From positions 2,046,001 through 2,110,000 of the forward strand of contig JAPNXP010000005.1 of assembly GCA_028753945.1 (NCBI GenBank): a DNA stretch of 64,000 nucleotides. The letters are read 5' to 3'. The position numbers and the translations under genes are program-made. This document shows positions 11,513 to 23,579 of the stretch, piece by piece. The notes below the pieces were generated by a model. The model did no database searches and was not told where the DNA came from. It worked only from the letters and a program-made list of their open reading frames with translations. Numbering within the stretch: position 1 is the first letter of the stretch; the number at the start of each line of letters is the position of its first letter. This DNA comes from Hexactinellida sp. DTS-2022 (lineage: Eukaryota; Porifera; Hexactinellida).

Positions 11513-11682
11513 TATATATATATATATGTTAGAATCCTTATGTGGAATTGATATCAATAAATACTATGTGTTAAAAATAGAAACCCACCTGAAGACATGG
11601 TTGAGATTCAGGTTTCCCTTTTAGTAGCCAAACTCACAATGAAATGACTTTGAGTATAGAATGATACATTGAATCTCTACGG

Positions 11683-11827
11683 CAGTGGTTCTAAACCTTT
11701 AATGGCCCGGTGGCTCCCCTACAGAGACCTTCAGTACCTGTGGCCACCTTACCCTTCAATAAAAAGCCTCGTGGCGAAGGCCTCGTGGTCCCCCAGGGGG
11801 GCCGAGGGCCCGGGTTGAGAAACGCTG
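11683..11827. mobile_element. hAT MITE, 145 bp, TSD CTCTAC(G/T)G
   Basis: Ends CAGTGGTTCTAAACCTTT and, inward from the right, CAGCGTTTCTCAACCC, the common Charlie-like hAT pattern. Flanking 8-mers CTCTACGG and CTCTACTG agree at seven of eight positions. Confidence 0.85.
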
Positions 11828-11835
11828 CTCTACTG

Positions 11836-12440
11836 AAATATGAAAAGCTCTATTTATACAGTTTTTAATTCATCGCTAATATGACTTCCTTGATATGTCT
11901 GTTATACTAAATGCATTGGTCTGAAACTTTGCAGGTGATCATAAATTATTGAACCCCACAATATACACGGTATGTAACCAAAATATGATTTACCAATATA
12001 AAAACTGATCACACACTTTCCAGTGGTAATGACAATTCTAATTGATGTCGTATCTCTGGTTAAAATACTGAAGCCAATTGCACCTTGTAAAACATTATCT
12101 GATTATACAAATGTAATCTATCTACCATACTTAAAAGACTCACCGTGTTGACGTGATCTGGAACAGAAATATTGAGCACATTTATTGTTTTAAACTCACA
12201 GCAGGCGTGGGACCGGGGCCGTATCCGCCGATGAATTGAACCTGATATGAGACTTCCAGTCATATTGACACAGTTTAAAGAAGCGGAGTTAAATAATTCG
12301 GAATTGTTCCAGTACCTCGCTGAGGAAACAATCTCCCTAAACCCCAACGGAATTCATTGTTCAAGAATATTCTTTCAAATGGAAATATACACGCATCTGT
12401 CGTTCAAAATTGAAACTACAAGTAGAATCGATTTCACTCC
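11836..12440. other. Unassigned spacer
   Basis: Short overlapping open frames on both strands (12060-12447) show no recognisable domain. No element ends seen. Confidence 0.4.
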
Positions 12441-13025
12441 CACTTAGGATCATTATCATTATATTATCACAAGCAAAACAATATAATTGGATTTGAAACT
12501 TTCAATTGAACTGAATTGTCAGTAAACGTAGTAAGTTGGCAGATCAATATTGCCAAACTAAGCTCAATTTTAACATTCGTGCACTGTGAAGAGGTTTAGA
12601 ATAAACATTTTATTTCGAATGCATATACGTCATTAAATGTTGCCTTAATTTATTGTTCATGTTTTGGCATTAAATAGGTGTAAATTGTTTACAAAATATT
12701 ATCGTAAAATATCGTTCCCCAGGTGCACACCTGTAATCCATGATTTAAAATAACAGTTCTTCTTCAATCCAACTCTCCTGCTGAGGATACTGAAGAATAA
12801 CAATCCAAGGCAGTGTTTGCAATACTGGGCCACTATCATAGGCGTCGAAAAGGTCCCGCCGACCCTTTGGGCCGCTCGGCCCAAAGGTCCCGGGATCGGC
12901 CCAATCGATTCCGGGGTCGCTACATTCACTCCGAGTCGAGCCGGGTAGCCCCTTTTGGCTGCCCGGCCCATGCCGGGTGGCCGGGTGGGTCCGACGCCTA
13001 TGGTCACTATAATATAGCAGAATAA
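12440..13025 (+). mobile_element. Diverged copy of the CTGTGCCGAC Helentron-like family
   Basis: Shares with 21531-22780 and 62040-63030 the stretch TTTCAATTGAACTGAATTGT, the ATCGT-CCCCAGGTGCA block and the terminal TACTGGGCCACTAT. The 5' hairpin part is not recognised here. Its terminal palindrome was split by the hAT MITE at 12837-13002. Confidence 0.65.
12837..13002. mobile_element. hAT MITE, CATAGGCGTCG type, 166 bp
   Basis: Ends CATAGGCGTCGAAA and CATAGGCGTCGGAC (right end inward). Flanking 8-mers GCCACTAT and GTCACTAT match at seven of eight. The interior is GC-rich and built from CCGGG and GGCCC words, in strong contrast to the surrounding AT-rich DNA. Related MITEs are at 17250, 60171 and 63906. 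Confidence 0.85.
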
Positions 13026-13396
13026 GCACAATAACAACATTTGGTCAAATTGTGGTATTGTTGAAAGGGTGAATCTTTGCACAAAACACATCCTACGGAA
13101 CCTTTTGGATAAAAGGCATCCCGGGATTCTCCAATTTTATGGAGGTAAAAAGATTTATCTCCGAAAAATCGCCATGTTTACTGGAGTTTATCCTTCCAGA
13201 TGCTTCAAACTTTCATTACTATAATTATTTTCGAATTCATCCTCATCACTTGATTTCCTGCATTATGATGTGACCCCTAGCAAAGTCCTGAAATGCCTCA
13301 TCAATTTTCCTATGAATTAGTCTATTCCCATAGTTTATCATTAATTGATTATTAGATGATCTGTTTTATTTCTATGGATAATTTTATAAGTTGAGG
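13026..13396. other. Unassigned AT-rich spacer
   Basis: No coding, no repeat boundary and no RNA gene seen. Confidence 0.4.
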
Positions 13397-14312
13397 CATA
13401 GCATTCTATACATAAGGCAATGATACGCACTCAAATTTCTGGACCAGGGATTTATTATATAGTCAACTAAATAGATGCAATTCAATTATTCTTCGAAATA
13501 AGTAATCCAGGGTGATTCTACTTATGTAATTGTTTATTATAAAGGTAGTCATGTACAAGACGCATATTTTTGAGGTGCCACTTGAGCGAAATGACGTCAC
13601 TGTATTGTCTAATAGTCCAAATATGCCAGAACTTTGAACGCATGTAAAATGTTCAATTTGCTTTTTAAAACAAATCGCTGTGACTAACCCATCTAGGAGT
13701 CATTTTACATAAAATATCTCAGAATCAATTATGGAATGTTGACACATTCCTCTGTTGCTATGGAAACGTGATTTCAATACTTGAGGTCATATCTCGAGAA
13801 GAAATATAGTCACAGCTTAGTCAATGGATCCAATTGATAGCCCGTCCTCAACTTCCTAATCAATGATAATACATTTCGATGCTCTATCTCCAACCAATTT
13901 TGCGCAAAATGTGTATAACGGTTTGAATGTATATTACAATAATCGCAATTCTCAGAAGGAATGTGTCAACATTCCCTAATTGATTCTGAGATATTTTATG
14001 TAAAATGACTCCTAGATGGCTCAGTCACAGCGATTTGTTTAAAAAAGCGAAATTGAACATTTACATGCCTTCAAAGTTCTGGCATATTTGGACTATTAGA
14101 CAATAAAGTGACGTCATTTCGCTCTAGTGGCACCTCAAAAATATGCGTCTTGTACATGACTACCTTTATTGAAAACAATTACATATGTAGAATCACCCTG
14201 GATTACTTATTTCGAAGAATAATTGAATTGCATCTATTTAGTTGACTATACTAATTAGTCCCTTGTCCAGAAATTTGAGTGCCTATCATTGCCTTATGTA
14301 TAGAATGCTATG
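13397..14312. mobile_element. 916-bp foldback element with CATAGC ends and 7-bp TSD
   Basis: Two arms of about 350 bp (13397-13755 and 13960-14312) are near-perfect reverse complements around an about 210-bp centre. Both ends begin CATAGCATTCTATACATAAG. The 7-bp direct repeat GTTGAGG flanks it (13390-13396 and 14313-14319). The end word CATAGC and the 7-bp duplication are the same as in the P-like element at 59087-61930, so P-type mobilisation is a reasonable inference. No open frame inside. Confidence 0.85.
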
Positions 14313-14708
14313 GTTGAGGACATACATACATACTTGCGTACATACATGCCATTCTTGTTTTTCAGTTTGGTTGGATTTAATTGTTGACATTTGTATATAA
14401 TTTGTTGGCCAGTATTTCATTCACTTACTTAATAATATTAATTATTATTTATTTGTCTACTCACACTTTAGTATGACTAAAACTGTTAAATATATTTATA
14501 TTGTTTCAACTTGCAATATTTTTAGTAGTTATACTTGTGACTTCGAGCTGGCTTCTATTTAATTGTATTATTTACACAATGGATTTGACTTACCTAAATT
14601 CACCGCGGATAATAATGCCAAATTAATTAATTGATTAAACGATAAATGTAAATATTTAAAGAGTTTCATGGAACTCAGAAATGGTTCCAGAAAAACTTAC
14701 AATTTTAT
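14313..14708. other. AT-rich spacer with an ACAT microsatellite
   Basis: A short run of CATACATACATAC at 14320-14350; nothing else recognised. Confidence 0.4.
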
Positions 14709-15332
14709 CAAGGTTGAAACCGCTCGAACCGAATATCAGTATTCATTAATAGTTTCCCTACCGAATACTGATACTGATATTCGGTTCAAGGAATTATCCA
14801 GGAGCGCGAGACGCTCCTTTTGGAGCATGATTTTAGGAAAAAATTAATTAGTAGCGCGGAAATTAGGAATCCTTTCCTATACCGTAACATTAATTTGTGA
14901 TTTAGGCGTATGTAAATTGAATCAGACCAGGATTAGGAGTGTATTTACAAATGGCTGTATAATACACTGATTCGGTTGCTTCAACCGAATACTGATAATG
15001 ATAATATTTGGCTACGACAACCAAATACGAATACTGATTATATTCGATTGGTAGAACGAATACGAATACCGATAATCTTTGGTTGCCCTAACCGAATACG
15101 AATACACGTAATTAGAATATTCGGATGGAAAACTAATATGAATACTGATCATATTCGCTCGAGAGACTGAATATCGAATAATGATATTTCGTCGGGCAAC
15201 CGAATACCGAATAATGATATTCCCCCGGGCAACTTAATACCGAATAATGATATCAGGTTGGCAACCGAATATCAACTATTCGAGAATAATATTCGGTTCA
15301 ACCAAATATTTTAGTATTCGGTTGCAACCTTG
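14709..15332. mobile_element. hAT-type MITE filled with AACCGAATA words, TSD CAATTTAT
   Basis: Ends CAAGGTTGAAACCG and CAAGGTTGCAACCG (right end inward), flanked by CAATTTTAT and CAATTTAT (one T difference). The interior is a degenerate array of AACCGAATA/TATTCGGTT words with a period near 30-40 bp (14720-14785 and 14968-15320). About 180 bp in between (14787-14967) matches the arm of the large inverted-repeat element (21330-21515), probably a captured or inserted piece. Confidence 0.75.
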
Positions 15333-15417
15333 CAATTTATTAATTGTTCTTTGTGGCTCGTTAACACTTGACAAATCGGTCTTGCACCTTGAAGCTTTGA
15401 TGACATGCGAAAAAATC

Positions 15418-15535
15418 CAAAATTGCCACTGTGCCTACAACTTTTCCTTTGGAGGCACCATCAGTTTACCAGCAACCAAATTATAAATTCTCCAGAGGAA
15501 CATACTGTCGTCACAGCTGCAATTTGGGTTTTTTT
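15418..15535 (+). repeat. Relic of the 5' hairpin of the CTGTGCCGAC family
   Basis: CACTGTGCCTACAACTTTTC, then CCTTTGGAGGCACCAT, a loop, and a matching GAGGAACATACTGTCG with CAGCTGCAATTTGGG. This is the same hairpin as at 21531-21645 and 62040-62150, but eroded. Confidence 0.6.
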
Positions 15536-17241
15536 TTATTTTATATTGATTAAATCGCTTTATTAGAACAAATCCGGTTGTAAAGTTATTATTACTTTGT
15601 CACAGTTTTTCATTAATTGAATTATTACTTTTTTATCACTATTTGTAATGCATCATTTAGGATTAAAGTCGAATCTTTGCAACACTTTGAGTTTGATTTG
15701 CCTTATAGAGAATTGGGATTCGATGGCTCACCCTTTCGATCTCATTGCCTACTTCAGCCAACCACCAACTGTCTTGGTAAGGTGTAATAGTATACATCCT
15801 TGTTATATTCTATCTTTACAATTATACTTGAAATATTTCTGGGGTTAGGTGTAATATACCTATTTCTTTAAGAGACTCTAAACACTCTTTAATACTCTAT
15901 CAAGTTAGAAGTATGATTACTAAATAAATCCTCAAAAGTTTATACAATTATCAGAATGACAGCAGGGATAGTAAAACAATTATTTTTATATCAAATCAAA
16001 TCAAACTCATTTCTTTTAATGTTCATTACTATTTGAAAAGGGCGAAATACATTTGAATCGTTGCTATTTCGACGTACTATCACATAGTATATTCACTACT
16101 CAAATAGCAATTGAATACCGAAAAATCAAATAGATGATTAATTTTCCATCCCTGTAACAAGATATCATCCTGAATGTTTTGTCTTATTTACTATGTTTGT
16201 AGATCTATGCAAACGTGGGTTCTAAAAGCTTTTTGACATATTTACATGTAATATTGCCTAATTGTAATCAAATTCTTTGAATTCTCAATTAAAATTCAGT
16301 ACTAACTCTAAAAATTAAATTTTTAAAGAAAAATTATAATGAATTATTTGTTAGATCCAAAACTATTCGCAGTTGCATGGCTACCTTTATGTATTTAATA
16401 ATATATCTCCAAACTCGAATATAACATTTTTCTCAAAAATGTTTCATCTGTAGTTTACGCAATGATATTATGTGTTTTTATCACTTTTCAGTGTAACTCA
16501 AGATCAACTAGTATGCTTTGTGACACTACTTATTTAACTTTAATTTACTGAACGAGCTTTCTCCTGTATCAATAGAGACAGGGTAGGGTCTAGAAAATTC
16601 GTAAATGATGCAAGTATTTGGAAAAAAAATTCCAGTTTCTTTTTAGGATCATGTTGAGAAGTGAAGAGGATTTAATTAGGGGTATCATTTGAACTCTCAA
16701 TGATTTAATTTATATTTCTTCTATATATAAAGGTAATTTTGAAAAGATCTGTTAATGGCAACTTGTAACAATGTTCGGGAACCTAGCTATTTGCTGTTCT
16801 CTTCTTTCAAACACTTTTCGTGTCGCTTTTTCGAACCTGATTTATGACTGTACAAGATAATTGATTGTGTTATTTGTATATAGTAAAGTATATATTCCCA
16901 CTCAATTTGGTGTTCAAGTATTTATTACTAGGATGTACATACGTATCCTAACATATGGAAAACATATTTTGACTTGATATAAATTTTACACTTTGTGGCG
17001 TACATATTAATAAAATAGTAAGATTTATATTTATAACAAATCATTATTACAAGTGCATGTGTTCACCAACCAAGGTTCCTTTGTTATATGAGTGTAATAT
17101 TGTGCAGTATAGAGATATTTCTGTTTGTCTCTATTACTGGCCCCTCTGCTTCTGGTCCCATTGCCTCCGGGCCCCCAGGTTCTAACTCAAGTGCCCCACC
17201 TCCTCCCATCTCCACGGACCTGTGTATGTATGAGTGTTTTA
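15536..17241. other. 1.7 kb AT-rich DNA without recognised content
   Basis: I find no open frame of note, no repeat pair and no element ends. The 3' part (17130-17220) turns C-rich (CCTCTGCTTCTGGTCCC) just before the next MITE. Confidence 0.4.
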
Positions 17242-17249
17242 GAGACAAA

Positions 17250-17405
17250 CATAGGCGTCGTAACCCGCCCGGGTGCCCGGAAATGTCCGGGCGGCCCGGA
17301 AGGGTTGCCCCTATGCTACTAATACTATACCCGGAGTTTACCCGGACATTACCCGGAATTCCCGGGCGGCCCGAAGGATTGACCTTTGAATTTACGACTC
17401 CTATG
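17250..17405. mobile_element. hAT MITE, CATAGGCGTCG type, 156 bp, TSD GAGACAAA
   Basis: Ends CATAGGCGTCGTAA and CATAGGAGTCGTAA (right end inward), perfect 8-bp duplication GAGACAAA at 17242-17249 and 17406-17413. The interior is made of CCCGG/GGCCCGGAA words and is open in several frames only because of its GC richness. A same-family copy starts at 63906. Confidence 0.92.
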
Positions 17406-17413
17406 GAGACAAA

Positions 17414-17866
17414 CATTGGATGAGTACAAACTTACAATTTTTGCTGATGTTAGATAGTCAAAACAGTAGTTTGTACTTTCATTGGTCTTTTCATTATTTA
17501 AAGCTGTTCCGGAGGAATGTGGAACTGAAACCGAAAGTTAATTGAATGAAATTGTGTTTTTTTGGGTTTCTTGGACCCCAAGTAATCTTTGGGTGAATAA
17601 TTATATTTTTGATTATGTAGCAACTATCGAAGGTGCCAATACTAATTGGAACTCTAGATCGTTTCTTTAGCATATTTGTGTTTTGTCGAAACATTGCTAA
17701 CTCCTAAATTCTTCCAAATATTATCATCTTAATGAATTTTAGAAGCATGGGTGAATTCTTGAATTGATGTGAGATTGTTAGAATTGACTGTAACTTATCG
17801 TATGTTACTTTGTTGTTCATTTGAAACTATTAAATATTCGGAAAATGGATTATATAATTTTGTTTT
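17414..17866. other. Unassigned spacer
   Basis: Short open frames at 17494-17694 (minus) and into 17769-18008 (plus) lack any family signal. Confidence 0.4.
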
Positions 17867-18435
17867 AGAGGAATTCCATGTCAAATCAACCAGTCATTTC
17901 ACCACTATCAATCGATTTGTCTGCAAATTGCTGTGTAACAAGCTACTAGCAAGTCTTTACTTTTCTCAAAATCTTAGACCAATCGGTGGAGTAGTTTTTG
18001 ATAACTGACGTCACAAAATTACCTTTATTTGTTGATCATCCAAACATTTTTCAAAATGTTGAAGCACCATCTCACTTCAAACTCGTATAACTTTTGATAT
18101 ATTTATCCAATTCTTTTACAAATTGCTATACTTACGTTTTAATATATGGAGAATTCAAATCAGTCGGATATATTAAGTTATCAGTTGTTTTTATTAGTGA
18201 AAATTAGAACTGAAACCAATACCGGAAGTGAACCGGAACCATGACGTAGCAAAAATGTTTATTTTAAAATCTCTTTTATATTTTGGTAATTTATTGTATG
18301 TAGTCTTAAGTCATCGTGTAGAAAATTTCACTATGGTTTCCATTTCTTCCCAATGAGTTATTCACATTTTTCTGAACTCTTTTACGGTTTTTATCTACTA
18401 TTTATTAATGTTTTTATAAAAATATAACCATACTC

Positions 18436-19137
18436 GTGACCTTCGTTATATAAGGCCATACTACTGAGTAGATTTTGCTTGACCATGGATTACTTAAAGT
18501 CCATTGATTATTAGCTGACATATCTTTATCTCAATAGCTAGTAATGAGAGACCTGAGAAATGCATTATAATGATATAGGAAGTTAGGAACATGATATCAA
18601 GGCATACATAACACTCTTTAGAATTGTGATATATCACTATTTGATTACGTAATCGCTATTTTTCGTGGGAATTATCATGTTTTTATAGCCTGCTTTTAAC
18701 ATAGTTAAACGCGATATAAATGTTCAAAATTGGAACATGAGCAGGCTTTCTCCAGGAATATTTCCCGCGCCTAGATTAAGATTGAGCTCGCTCACACGCG
18801 CCTAAAATGCTCAATTTGTATTACGTCTATGGGAGCATCTCTCGATTTTCGCGCGCCTAGAAAAGTTTTCTTTTGAAATTACGCGCCTGGAGGCGCGTAA
18901 TTCAAAAGAAAACTTTTCTAAAAATAGCGATTACGTAATCAAATGGTGATATCACAATTCTAAAGGGTGTTATGTATGCCTTGATATCATGTTCCTAACT
19001 TCCTATATAATTATAATGCATTTCTCAGGTCTCTCATTACTAGCTATTGAGATAAAGATATGTCAGCTAATAATCAATGGACTTTAAGTAATCCATGGTT
19101 CGGAGTAGTAGTATGGCCTTATATAACGAAGGTCACG
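18436..19137. mobile_element. Palindromic foldback insertion in the left arm
   Basis: Arms of about 230 bp with ends GTGACCTTCGTTATATAAGG. The right arm of the host element preserves the empty site (around 22820-22840). The flanks are ACCATACTC (18427-18435) and GCCATACTC (19137-19145), so an 8-bp duplication with one extra base or a 9-bp duplication with one mismatch. The centre holds words such as CGCGCCTAG and a second small hairpin around 18850-18915. A diverged relative is at 45000-45340. Confidence 0.8.
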
Positions 19138-19549
19138 CCATACTCTATTTCTATCATGTTGATGAATATTTCATATTTTTATAATTATAATCACCAGTGT
19201 ATTATACAGCCATTTGTAAATACGCTCAAATCCTGGTCTGATGCAATTTTTATGCGCCTAAATCACAAATCGATGTTACCGTAAAGGAGAGGATTCCAAA
19301 TTTTCGCGCTCTTAAATTCAAATTTTCTAATAATCATACTCCAAAAGAAGCGTCTCGCGCTCCTGAATAATTCGTGATTATCACTAATTCCAACTGCACT
19401 ATACAATTGATATAAGCATCAGAAATTTGTGGTTTGTGGTATGTTTGGCCTCGGATACACTACATATATATCTTAAGTTAATTATTATTGTTGCTATGTT
19501 TAATTAAACTTCAATAGATTAAACTAATGAGCTGTGAAGTTAATATTAC

Positions 19550-20660
19550 AGATACTGCATAAGGTGTTTTAGCTTGATTATTATCTATTTATTTGCATCA
19601 CATAGAATCTGAAATTTCGGATAAAAAATTTCGCTACCTCCTTCGGAAAATCAACGTGTGATGGCATTGAAGGTACAGTAAAAAGAGTTACCTCCCGAAC
19701 AAGTTTCCCGCGACCAAAAGAAGGTCATAAATTATCACCTATTCAAATGTTTAACTTTTGTTCGACAACTCCAAGCGTAAGTCTTTTCCATCAATATTTT
19801 TATTATTCCCAAACATCAAGTGTCTCATTTGCGAGAGACATTTAAAACAAAGTCATTTAAATGCTTAATAGATAAAGCTCTTAAATCATGTTTTAGATAA
19901 GATAACATTAAAACTATACCATGGACATGTGCTTACCATAAATACACTCCAATAAATGCTACATTTCTAGGAGCAAAGCGAATTAGAACCAATTTGATTA
20001 CACAATAACATAGGAATTTAAAGGAAATCGTGCGACAAACTTTATATAATCTACACAGCTGCCTTACTTAACTATAGGTGATTATGTCGCATGTATGTAT
20101 GCAGGACGGATTAACAGAGGTGGAGGCCCTGGGGGAACCACTGTTGTGGAGGGCCCTAACTCCTTCCAATATAATTGTCCAGTGAAAAATGAATTACAAC
20201 TTTGGTGGTGGAGGCCCCGGGCAGTTTCCTCGGTTGCCCATGGGTTAATTCGGCCCTGTATGTATGACAAAGATTGGTATATTGGTATGATTAGAGAAGT
20301 CTGTGAGGAATATGGTGATATATAGGTCAGCTTTATCATCAAAAAGGACCAGGTGTCCTGAAAATAGTTTCTATTGGCCCTCAAATGAAAACGTTTGTTA
20401 TGTCCCTCAATATAATGCAATAGGCTATATATCCACTCCAAAACTTCTTCAAAACGTGCAGGAAGTTCAAAAATCTCATTACTGATTTTCAAATGTATGA
20501 AGAGATAAAATTGTCCATTTGGAAATATATATGAATATTACATCAAAGACAATTATCAAATCATGAATTATAAGCTATCTTAATTATTTGAATAATCATG
20601 GGAATAACAAATAAATTGGTATTAAAGTAGACCCAAAAAACAGTGTGACAACGACTATTA
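19550..20660. other. Unpaired centre of the large inverted-repeat element
   Basis: About 1 kb between the two arms, minus the hAT MITE at 20102-20258. No transposase or other domain was recognised; open frames here are shadows of the GC-rich MITE. Confidence 0.45.
20102..20258. mobile_element. hAT MITE, 157 bp, TSD TATGTATG
   Basis: Ends CAGGACGGATTAACAGAGG and CAGGGCCGAATTAACCCA (right end inward). Perfect 8-bp duplication TATGTATG at 20094-20101 and 20259-20266. The interior has GGTGGAGGCCC twice, once near each end. Confidence 0.9.
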
Positions 20661-20728
20661 GTTATCGTAAGTAAGTTCACAGCTCATTAGTTTAATCTCT
20701 TGAATTTTTATTAAACATGGCAACAATA

Positions 20729-21220
20729 CAGTGTAACCTCGCTAACCGGGGCCTCGATAACCGGGGAGTGGGGAATTCTTTTATTATTTCGTCGTTTAAT
20801 ATACAAATGACTCTCTCTAACCGGGGAATTGTCCTAAGCGGGGAATGGGGAATGTGATCTGGTTACGACTTCGTATAATACTTTAAATCCTAACCTCGCT
20901 AAACGGGGAATTTATAACATAAGTCGAAATGAATAGTATTATTACAGTGTCTTACTAATAGTACTTTACCTAATACAAACAATGCATTCTACTAGTTTCC
21001 CTAAATCTGAAAGTTTCTAGAACACAAATAAGCTACACAGCTAATTAGAATTTCCGAAAAAGTCTGTAATGCTTGCCTGCTTAAGTGTGCTAAAATATAA
21101 GTTTCAATAGAAAGTCAAGACCATAGGAAAATCAATAAATAGAGACACCCTCTAACCGGGGACTGGGGAATAACTTCAAAATCTGTAGTCCCAAATTCCC
21201 CGGTTAGCGAGGTTACACTG
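20729..21220. mobile_element. pogo-like MITE, 492 bp, TA target
   Basis: Ends CAGTGTAACCTCGCTAACCG on both sides, flanked by TA (20727-20728 and 21221-21222). The left arm of the host element keeps the uninterrupted target at about 19475-19495. The interior repeats the word CTAACCGGGGA and variants at least six times. Confidence 0.9.
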
Positions 21221-21530
21221 TACTAATTAACTTTAGATATATGTGTAGTGTATCCGAGGTCAAACATACCACAAACCACAAATTTCTGATGCATATATCA
21301 ATTGCATAGTGCTGTTGGAATTAGTGATAATCACGAATTATTCAGGAGCGCGAGACGCTTCTTTTGGAGTATGATTTTTGGAAAATTTGAATTTAGGAGC
21401 TGCGAAAATTTGGAATCCTCTCCTTTACGGTAACATTGATTTGTGATTTAGGCACATAAAAATTGCATCAGTCCAGGATTTTAGCATATTTAGAAATGGC
21501 TGTATAATACACTGGTGATTACAATTATAA

Positions 21531-22780
21531 CAAAATTGCAGCCTGTGCCGACGCATGTTCCTTTGGTGGCACTATATTTTGGTGGTGGTTTATTGATAGT
21601 GCCTCCAAAGGAACATGCTGTCGGCACAGGCTGCAATTTTGGATTTTTTTTCGCCATGTCATCATCACCATGAAGGTGTTAAATTATTTCAAAAAGGTGT
21701 TTCAGAAGGTGTTTCAGACCCTTAGAGTGGTGGAATATTCCATTTAGTTCACTTCATGTTAGAGATATTCAAGTTTTAGTAGAATAAAATTGCTGATGAC
21801 TCAGCATTTTTATGTGAGTGTTGGGTCATCACCCAACACCAACCAACCCATTTTAAATATCGAATTAACAAAATTGTAAAAACACATTTTTTTAACGATG
21901 TCATCATCACCTTAAGGTGTCATGACCCACTTGTATAGGTGGCACATGCCATAAGGACCAATTGATAAATTGAAAGTTTGTTTCTATCTTCTATGATCTC
22001 TGATATTTATGATATTTAATTAATTAGTATAAATAATTATTAATATTATTTATAATTTAACACCAATTTCAATGTCAACTTACAATTATTAAGTTAAATT
22101 ATTTTGTCATAAATAATTAATTAATTAGGATATCAAATTTCAATTCCGCACACTCGATAACCCCTAATAAACAAATTGGAAGCATCTATATAAGTCATAT
22201 ACTGACTGAATTAATTATAATTAATTACGTCAGTATATTAACAGTGCAATAATATTCTCGCAGAAGTAAATATAATCACATAATCTGTCGTTGTTATGAA
22301 AATATATAATCTTAGTTTTCAATTGGAAATTAGAAGCCTACTCGATCTCACAAGTTGAATCAATATAATAATCACAAGTTGAAACAATAGAATTAGATTT
22401 AACACTTTCAATTGAACTGAATTGTTAGTAAACAAAGGAAACTTGCAACTCTATTGTGGCACTAACGAAACCCAATTTAAAAATTCGTGCACTGTTAAAA
22501 GGTGTAGAATTTAATTCTCTATCCGTACATGTAAATTTTATCAAGCTCAATATTAATTATTTCATGTTATGAGCCATAATTAGTTTAAATAGGTGTTGAA
22601 ATCATTTGATAAAAAATCGTAACCCCAGGTGCAAATTAGACGGTAACTCCGAACCTACATGCCAAGTTTTAGCCCTCAATGTATACAGGTGTGGCCAGGG
22701 CACCTGCTACGGAGAAATATAAATAATAAAGGCAGTGATTCCAATACTGGGCCACTATACTATAGTATAGTCGGCACAGT
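21531..22780 (+). mobile_element. CTGTGCCGAC-family element (Helentron/HINE-like), 1.25 kb
   Basis: Begins with AAAATTGCAGCCTGTGCCGA and a strong hairpin of about 110 bp (GTTCCTTTGGTGGCACTAT paired with ATAGTGCCTCCAAAGGAAC). It ends with the 18-bp palindrome ACTATACTATAGTATAGT followed by CGGCACAGT, so CTGTGCCGAC near the start is inverted at the end. Comparison with the other arm of the host element shows insertion without an evident target duplication. Offset inverted ends, a 3' palindrome, no duplication and tandem 3' ends (see 62040-63030) fit Helentron-associated elements, but this is inference. No coding. Confidence 0.65.
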
Positions 22781-23083
22781 AAAAATATGAAATATTCATC
22801 AACATGATAGAAATAGAGTATGGTTTTATTTTTATAAAAACATTAATAAATTGTAGCATCACATAAAAAGCGTTTAGGGGAACAAAAATGTGAATAACTC
22901 ATTGGGAAGAGATGGAAACCATAGTGAAATTTTCTACACAATGACTTAAGACTACATACAATAAATTACCAAAAAATAAAAGAGATCTGAAATTATTCAT
23001 TTTTGCTACGTCATGGTTCTTGTTCTACTTTCGATATTGGTTTCAGTTCTAATTTTCACTAATAAACAACCGATAACTTAATA

Positions 23084-23579
23084 CAGTAGAGCAGTGCTCG
23101 ACAAAATCAAATTTAGATGGTGGCTAATTAAGCCACCACCTGACTTTTTCTGGTGGCTAAAGAATAATCAACGGGAGGTTCTAACAAACCACTGATGGGT
23201 TGAGAAACTTCTGATGTCGTAAACAACACTTATATCCATTACCAATAATTCAACGAACAATGTAATCTACACCACATCAAACAATTCCACAATTAATGGT
23301 GGATTAGTTAAGCTACCAAAGTTTAAATTTGGTGGCTTATGAAAGAATTTTGGTGGCTAACGCCACCAAACCACCTGATTTATCGAGTACTGCAGTAGAG
23401 CCTCTGAACAACGTACACCTTTGGACCGGAACCGTTGTCCGTTATTTAGAGGTTGTCCGCTATTTAGAGGTTGCTTTTCTATTAGACATATGCTAAACAA
23501 ATAAATCCGTGCCACGAGGGTTGTCCGTTATTTAGAGGTTGTCCTCTATTTGGAGTGTCCGTTATGGGAGGCTCCACTG
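23084..23579. mobile_element. pogo-like MITE split by a hAT MITE, TA target
   Basis: Ends CAGTAGAGCCTCTGAACAAC (interrupted after CAGTAGAG) and CAGTGGAGCCTCCCATAACG (right end inward), flanked by TA at 23082-23083 and 23580-23581. The interior repeats GTTGTCCGTTATTTAGAGG. The empty site survives in the left arm of the host element near 18168-18175. Confidence 0.88.
23092..23392. mobile_element. hAT MITE, 301 bp, TSD CAGTAGAG
   Basis: Ends CAGTGCTCGACAAAATC and CAGTACTCGATAAATC (right end inward); perfect 8-bp duplication CAGTAGAG (23084-23091 and 23393-23400), which is the first 8 bp of the pogo-like MITE. The interior repeats GGTGGCT and its complement. Confidence 0.92.

Noticed and set aside
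12699-13091. Overlapping long open frames on both strands
   Set aside because: They run through the GC-rich hAT MITE at 12837-13002, where stop codons are rare; no protein family signal.
20082-20492. 136-residue minus-strand frame
   Set aside because: Half of it is the hAT MITE at 20102-20258; the rest has no recognisable domain.
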